Made by a program: the position numbers and the translations under genes. A DNA stretch of 64,000 bases, taken from positions 186,001-250,000 of the forward strand of contig CAVRSD010000004.1 of assembly GCA_963723765.1 (NCBI GenBank). The letters run 5' to 3'. This DNA is from DATBAX01 sp963723765 (lineage in GTDB: Bacteria; Acidobacteriota; Terriglobia; Terriglobales; Acidobacteriaceae). Below, piece after piece: positions 59,073 to 64,000 of the stretch (the stretch's first letter is position 1; each line of letters starts with the position of its first letter). The notes under the pieces were generated by a model. That model had not been told where the DNA came from. It did no database searches and saw nothing but the letters and a program-made list of their open reading frames with translations.

Positions 59073-61175
59073 ATGATCAGAAAGAACAGGACCGGAAATG
59101 CGGAGAGCAGCTTTCGATGGTTGTGTGTCGTTGTTGTGGTCGCGATGAGTTGTACGCTTTTGTCGGCCAGTTCCATCGGCGGCAAAAGTGTAGTGAACAA
59201 CACCCCGAGCTATGTGATGACGGCAAAAAATCTCGGGGCCGAAGATCCAGCAAAAGTTATCGAAGTAAGCATCTGGCTGCAACTGCACAACCGGAGCCAA
59301 TTTGATGCCCTTACACAGTCACTTTATGACCGCACTTCTCCTAATTATCGTCATTGGTTAAAGTCGCAGGATATCGCTGCCCGTTTTGCGCCGACATCAC
59401 AGGAAGTAAATACGGCACGGCAGTTTTTAACGGGGCACAATCTTAAAGTTATAAAAACAGGCCCCAATAATTTTTACGTGCGGGCCCGAGGCACGATCGC
59501 CGATGTAGAGAAGGCATTCCGAGTCCAGCTGAACAACTACCAAGTCGATGGGAAAACGATCCGCGCCAATGCCAGCGATCCCTACATCGAAGCCCCGGCA
59601 GGGGATTTGGTAAGAGCCGTATCGGGATTAGACACAGCGGAGTTCGAGCATCCTGCCATGGCGCGCCCGAGCCTCACTTCCTCCAAACCCGTTGTAGCTG
59701 GCACGAACACAGCGAGTGCCTCAAGCTCCAGCCCTGACTTTTTTTCTTCGCAGTGCTTTACCGGCACAGAGAAAGAGACATTCTCCACCAACGCCGACGG
59801 TGAGTTGCCGATCGGAACGTACAAAGGCAACAAGATTAATCTGCAGAGTCTCACCGGCAATGGTTGCGCTTACACGCCGCCAGCGATCCAGAGTGCCTAC
59901 AATCTGACCGGCTTGTATAACGAGGGATACACCGGCTCCGGGCAAACCATTGCCATCGTTGACTGGTGCGGCTCGTCAACGATTCAGGCTGACGCCAACA
60001 CGTTTTCGGCACAGTTCGGGCTTCCTCCGCTTACTTCGTCCAACTTCGCGATTACCTACACTGCGCCCAGCCTCTGTGAAGCGTCTGACCAGACCGAAAT
60101 TAACATCGACGTCGAATGGGCGCATGCAGTCGCACCCGGAGCCAATATCAACCTGGTCGTTCCTCCATCCGCGAATTTTCAGGACGTGGACGAGGCCGAG
60201 TTTGACGTTGCAAACTATGGCCTGGGCACGGTTCTCTCCGGCAGTTTCGCTTCGCCCGAACTCTATACCGCTGCCACGGAATTGGAAACTGAAAACCTGA
60301 TTTCAGAAGTTGGCGCCGCCGTGGGCATTTCCATGAACTTCGCATCGGGCGACGATGGCAGCTATGTGCTCGACTTTTTTCGTGAAACCGTAAGCGCTCC
60401 AGCTGATTCTCCGTGGTCCACGGCCGTCGGGGGCGTGACTCTTGCACTGAATTCCGATAACTCAATTGCATGGCAGTCGGGCTGGGGAAATGAGGAAGGT
60501 GCTTTGGCCGAGGAGGGTGTAGTGGCTGATCCTCCTGGCTCCCGTTTTATCGGTGGCTCCGGCGGAGGCGTGAGCGAATGCGTCACCAAGAACACCCGGT
60601 TCCGCCCGCCCATTTGTACCGGCGGTTTTCTCAAGCCGTCGTACCAAGCGAACTTGCGTGGCAAGTATCGCAAGCTGCCTGATGTTTCCTGGCTCGCGGA
60701 CCCGTTCACCGGGGCCGCGATCCTGATTAGCGTTCCCGGCGAGCTTCCCGAACAGGTCTGGCAGGTCTGGGGAGGGACAAGTCTTGCGACTCCAATGTTC
60801 TCGGCATTGTGGGCCATTGCCAACCAGGAGGCAATCGCCGGAGGTGGAGCGCCGCTTGGTCAGGCCGCGCCCTATCTCTATTCCATGCCTGAGGGAACTA
60901 TCACTGACATTGTTCCCGTGACCTCTGCAACCAATGTGACCGGAACCGTTCAGGACTCGAACGGCACCACTAAATACACAGCTGTGGCCTTGGCCGAGCA
61001 TCCAGGGGTCAAGTTCGTGAGTGCTCTTTGGGACTATCCGGGGCTCGAGGACACTCTGGCTTTGCTCACCTTCGGCACCGATTTGAGCCTGAAGACCGCT
61101 GCCGGTTGGGACGACGTGACCGGCGTGGGAGTGCCGAATGCGCAGGCGTTCGCTGATTCCTTTTATGGGAAATAA
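59073..61175 (+). CDS. Secreted sedolisin (S53) serine-carboxyl peptidase
   Basis: 700 aa from ATG 59073 with GGGAGACGG upstream; an ATG at 59025 is in frame but less likely. Residues ~15-40 are a signal peptide (WLCVVVVVAMSCTLLSASS). A pro-kumamolisin prodomain follows (VIEVSIWLQLHNRSQFDALTQSLYDRTSPNYRHWLKSQDIAARFAPT to about residue 190), which is cleaved on activation. The catalytic core has E342 and D346 (EINIDVEW), oxyanion D427 (SGDDG) and S570 (GGTSLATP), the complete Glu-Asp-Ser set. The calcium-binding C-terminus is only partly recognisable. It acts outside the cell at acidic pH. A strong terminator follows. Confidence 0.92.
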   Translation: MIRKNRTGNAESSFRWLCVVVVVAMSCTLLSASSIGGKSVVNNTPSYVMTAKNLGAEDPAKVIEVSIWLQLHNRSQFDALTQSLYDRTSPNYRHWLKSQDIAARFAPTSQEVNTARQFLTGHNLKVIKTGPNNFYVRARGTIADVEKAFRVQLNNYQVDGKTIRANASDPYIEAPAGDLVRAVSGLDTAEFEHPAMARPSLTSSKPVVAGTNTASASSSSPDFFSSQCFTGTEKETFSTNADGELPIGTYKGNKINLQSLTGNGCAYTPPAIQSAYNLTGLYNEGYTGSGQTIAIVDWCGSSTIQADANTFSAQFGLPPLTSSNFAITYTAPSLCEASDQTEINIDVEWAHAVAPGANINLVVPPSANFQDVDEAEFDVANYGLGTVLSGSFASPELYTAATELETENLISEVGAAVGISMNFASGDDGSYVLDFFRETVSAPADSPWSTAVGGVTLALNSDNSIAWQSGWGNEEGALAEEGVVADPPGSRFIGGSGGGVSECVTKNTRFRPPICTGGFLKPSYQANLRGKYRKLPDVSWLADPFTGAAILISVPGELPEQVWQVWGGTSLATPMFSALWAIANQEAIAGGGAPLGQAAPYLYSMPEGTITDIVPVTSATNVTGTVQDSNGTTKYTAVALAEHPGVKFVSALWDYPGLEDTLALLTFGTDLSLKTAAGWDDVTGVGVPNAQAFADSFYGK

Positions 61176-61197
61176 TTAGGCACACTTGAAAGCTACC

Positions 61198-61228
61198 CTG
61201 CCATCCATACGTGGATGGCAGTTTTTTT
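61198..61228 (+). terminator. Rho-independent terminator of the S53 peptidase gene
   Basis: CTGCCATCCA (61198-61207) pairs perfectly with TGGATGGCAG (61212-61221) around TACG, followed by seven T. Confidence 0.93.
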
Positions 61229-61560
61229 GTTTGACGTCTCTGTCAATGTGATTAGAATGGTTCGCGTTCCGTCCTGATCCTACCCCTTTACTTTTCAATA
61301 GGTTACGTCCGATTAATGCGCCAATTCACCGATAAACCCCCATTTTGCCCCTTTCGTTGAGTTCATCGTGCGTTAATATTGAAGGTTCAATAACATAGTG
61401 ACATTGGATCCTGAGGCGGAGCTGCATTTGGCAGTTGGCTTTCAGGACGAGTAAAGGTCGAAAATAGTAGGTTTTGCAGGGAGTTGTTTTGAGGTAAGCC
61501 CAGGAGATATGGCAAATGCCTGACTTGCCATAGCATCCTAGACGCAGAAAGCGAGAGCGA
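61229..61560 (+). other. Gene-free region upstream of the radical SAM gene
   Basis: 330 bases with no convincing gene. A perfect inverted repeat TATGGCAA/TTGCCATA (61508-61515 and 61525-61532) lies about 30 bases before the radical SAM start codon and could be an operator or RNA hairpin. The rest must hold the promoter. Confidence 0.5.
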
Positions 61561-63697
61561 ATGCACAAGCCAGTGAAGTATGTGGAGAAAGCAGTGACCT
61601 TGGCCGCCCGAGGCGCGTGGGTGGTTTTTGATGGTCTGAACCGGATCAAGCAGAATCCCTCTCCCAAGCCGAAGTGGTCTGACAAGCCCCTGCTCAAGTC
61701 CTACGAGAAGTCGAAGCCGCCGCTAGGCTGGCCGCGCTCGACCGACTCACTCTGCCCGAAGTGCGTTCCTGAAATCCGCCAGCAGATCCTCGACGGCAAG
61801 CTGCCGTATGAAGTGTTGATGAACGAGAAGGTCGGCGAGATCAAAGCGACCATCATCGAACGCGACGGCAAGATCCTGATGGTCAAGGACTGCCCGACGC
61901 ATGGCCACTTCGAAGACGTCATGTCGATGGACACTGAGTTCTCCAAGCATCTCGAAGATGTTTTCCCGGGCCGCGACATTCTTGCCCACAATGACGAGAA
62001 ACTGCACCACCACGGGTCTTCGACTGTGAAATACGGGCGCGGTTCGGTACTGACGATTGATCTCACCAACCGCTGCAACATGATGTGCGATCCCTGCTTC
62101 ATGGACGCCAACCAGGTTGGTTTCGTTCACGAACTGACGTGGGACGAGATCAAGACCATGCTCGACAACGCCATCACCATCAAGCCGCGCCGGCAGATGT
62201 CGGTGCAGTTCTCCGGTGGCGAGCCGACATTGTCGCCGTACTTTTTAGACGCCGTCCGCTATGCCCGCAAAGTTGGATACAACAGCGTGCAGGCTGCCAC
62301 CAACGGAATTGAATTCGCCAAGAGCTTCGAGTTCGCCCAGCAGGCTGCCGAAGCTGGCATGCGTTATGCGTATCTGCAATTCGACGGAATCGGCAACGCT
62401 GCCAATGCTCATCGCAAAGTCGGCAACTTGTTCGATGTGAAGTTGAAGGCCATTGAAAACTTGCACAAGGCCGGAGTTGAAATCGTTCCCGTGGTCACCA
62501 TCGTGAACGGGATCAACAACGAGCAGGTCGGACGCATCATCAAGTTCGCGCTGGACAATCCCAAGACGATCGGGTTCCTCTCGTTCCAGCCGGTGTCGTT
62601 TACTGGACGCGACGAAGCTGTGACCGACGATCGCCGCGAAGCGCAGCGTTACACGCTGTCTCATCTCGCGCACGACGTGAAGAATCAAACCGGACTGGGC
62701 GAGCCTGCTCGCGACTGGTTCCCAATTTCCTTCATGGGAACTTTCTCCGATTGGGCCGATCTGATGCACGCCGAAGACACCAACAACGATTGGGGCCAGC
62801 TCTCCTGCGGTTGCCATCCGAATTGCGGAACCGGCATGGCGTTGATGATCGATAAGGAAACCAAGGAAGCTGTGCCGGTCACCGCGTTCCTGAAGGGCGA
62901 TCAGCTTGCCAAGGACATTGCCAAGGTCAACGATGCAGCACGAGGCAAGTTCCTCACTGTGGTCGGCATGGCGCTGTGCCTGATGAAGAACTACGATCCG
63001 TTCCAGTCGCCGACGCACTTCAAGCTGATGGACTTGTTGAAGAAGTTTGACAAGAACTTCAACGCCACCGGCAAGAACTACGGCAAAGTCGGACCGGATC
63101 GCACCATCGACGACGTGATGAAGCGCCGTCAGGACCGCTGGAACTTCCTGTTCATCGCCGGGAATGTGGTTCCAGGATCTGTTCAACTACGATTTCCGCC
63201 GCACCGAACAATGCATCATTCCTTACGCCACGCAGGAAGGCGAAATTTCCTTCTGCGCTTATAACACCGGCGTGGGCTGGAGAAACATTATCGAGAAGAT
63301 GCACATGACGGCCACGCTCACCAAGTGGTACGAAGAGCATGGACGCCACGAAATCTTCGCCGGCGGCAAGAACGTGAACATGGAGAATGCCGGCCATAAC
63401 CTGGTCCTGAAAGACGAAATCATGACCACGGAAGTGCAGCATGATCTCGACAAGCTGGGTATCGCGAAGAACGCCGGGGAAGAAAAGAAGCGTGCCCGGG
63501 ATGCCAAGCAGAAGGCCGATCCGGCCTACAACGCGCGTATGGCGTCGCTGTATCGCGAAGTAGTGTTGAAAGAGAAGCCAGTGGTCGCCGAGAACGGATT
63601 CATTCCGCTAGGCGCGCTGACGACTCCTTCGAACGGCAACGGCAATGGCGCTCACGCCCCGAAGCCGGAAGTGGCTGAACCGGTGGCGGGAGATTAG
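61561..63697 (+). CDS. Radical SAM protein of the MJ0619 / tetraether lipid synthase-like superfamily, with one apparent frameshift
   Basis: Two frames together encode about 711 aa. An N-terminal domain has STDSLCPKCVPEIR then KDCPTHGHFEDVMSMD, the Cys-containing module found in front of the SAM domain in MJ0619/Tes-type proteins. LTNRCNMMCDPCFMDANQ is the CxxxCxxC cluster motif, followed by VQFSGGEPTLSPYF, YLQFDGIGN, VPVVTIVNGINNEQVGRIIKFAL and FLSFQPVSFTGR. SCGCHPNCG suggests another cluster. At base 63163 one extra A shifts the frame; FQDLFNYDFRRTEQCIIPYATQEGEISFCAYNTGVGWRN continues in the next. The tail is Lys/Glu-rich. Relatives join alkyl chains of lipids or methylate pterins. A role in membrane-spanning lipids is inference. 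Confidence 0.75.
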
Positions 63698-63718
63698 CTG
63701 CTAGCTTCTAGCTATGAC

Positions 63719-63752
63719 AAAGGCCGCTCGAAAGAGCGGCCTTTCTGTTTTA
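63719..63752 (+). terminator. Rho-independent terminator of the radical SAM gene
   Basis: AAAGGCCGCTC (63719-63729) pairs perfectly with GAGCGGCCTTT (63734-63744) around a GAAA tetraloop, followed by CTGTTTT. Confidence 0.92.
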
Positions 63753-63788
63753 AGAAAACCGTAAGTTTCCCCCACTCCCAACAGTCCC

Positions 63789-63848
63789 GTCATCCTGAGC
63801 GGAGAATCATCGTTCGCTTAGCAAACGATGATTCGGAGTCGAAGGACC
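63789..63848. repeat. REP-like intergenic element with an 11-base perfect hairpin
   Basis: GTCATCCTGAGC at the left edge and GAGTCGAAGGACC at the right edge bracket GAATCATCGTT (63804-63814) and AACGATGATTC (63824-63834). This layout, TCATCCTGAG ... hairpin ... GAAGGA, resembles interspersed palindromic elements common between genes of Terriglobia. Only one copy is in the window. The remaining bases to 64000 show no gene. Confidence 0.6.
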
Positions 63849-64000
63849 CCTGCATTCTTATCCGTGCCGAATTCCCTATACCCTAATTCCAGATTAGCAG
63901 CTCGGCTATGGTAAATGGGCCACACTTGGCCGAAGAACTTGCGACATCGAATCGGCGGGTCGGGAGCAAAGGGCGGGACCGACTGTATTGACAAGAATCA

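Noticed and set aside
61326..61697. A 123-codon minus-strand frame overlapping the start of the radical SAM gene
   Set aside because: It lies mostly opposite the radical SAM gene and its promoter region, has no recognisable domain and no good ribosome binding site.

Overview
The window looks like a chromosomal segment of an Acidobacteriota bacterium, most likely class Terriglobia. The evidence is the gene repertoire: an Oar-like TonB-dependent receptor with an N-terminal carboxypeptidase-regulatory-like domain, a large secreted PIG-L deacetylase, a sedolisin (S53) protease, several secreted clan GH-A glycosidases, a BON/SYLF pair and tandem AlkP-superfamily phosphatases. This is inference from gene content; no rRNA or tRNA gene is present. 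I saw no insertion sequence, prophage or CRISPR array.

Layout. 0-1.4 kb: a 5'-truncated SYLF protein and a BON protein. 1.5-12.7 kb: a sugar-acquisition block with an FAD oxidoreductase, a GH39-like glycosidase, a mutarotase-like protein, an orphan sugar-binding protein without a signal peptide, a ROK kinase, a FucP-type sugar:H+ symporter and a 1026-aa clan GH-A hydrolase. Four near-identical LacI-type operators (core CGTTTAC) and one perfect 14-bp palindrome lie at the promoters of this block. 12.7-15.3 kb: catalase divergent from a true OxyR (redox cysteines C199/C208) with an OxyR-like site between them. 15.4-19.0 kb: a SnoaL-like protein and a complete pqqABCDE operon, including a 25-codon pqqA. 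19.1-23.1 kb: two proteins of unknown function, then lysC-hom, preceded by a candidate threonine/isoleucine attenuator. 23.4-30.7 kb: gltB-gltD-ilvA. 30.7-35.8 kb: an SRPBCC protein, a TetR regulator with its probable operator, and two AlkP-superfamily enzymes. 35.8-45.6 kb: a lipoprotein glycosidase, AsmA-like and TPR proteins, and a LacI regulator next to an Oar-like receptor. 45.6-51.9 kb: Gfo/Idh/MocA oxidoreductase, a Cys/Met-metabolism PLP enzyme, an atypical SDR, a cupin, then thrC and thrB, each broken by one apparent frameshift. 52-61 kb: DinB-like protein, MFS and APC transporters, PIG-L deacetylase, S53 peptidase. 61.5-63.7 kb: a radical SAM protein resembling the MJ0619/tetraether lipid synthase superfamily, also with one frameshift.

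How the genes fit together. Secreted glycosidases and the Oar-type receptor would release and import sugars, with the symporter, mutarotase and ROK kinase as the entry to glycolysis under LacI-family control. lysC-hom plus thrB-thrC make threonine and ilvA removes it towards isoleucine, while gltBD supplies glutamate. OxyR-catalase is a self-contained peroxide response. pqqABCDE would supply cofactor to quinoprotein dehydrogenases encoded elsewhere.

Most interesting items: the tetraether-synthase-like radical SAM gene in a bacterium from a group linked to membrane-spanning lipids; the candidate attenuator upstream of lysC; the shared LacI-type operator set; the hidden pqqA; the SDR lacking its YxxxK pair on an apparently leaderless transcript; and a protein built of ~41-residue LPPL repeats with a C-terminal membrane anchor. 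All three frameshifts fit a one-base change in a 2-3 base run, so sequencing error must be excluded before calling these genes dead.
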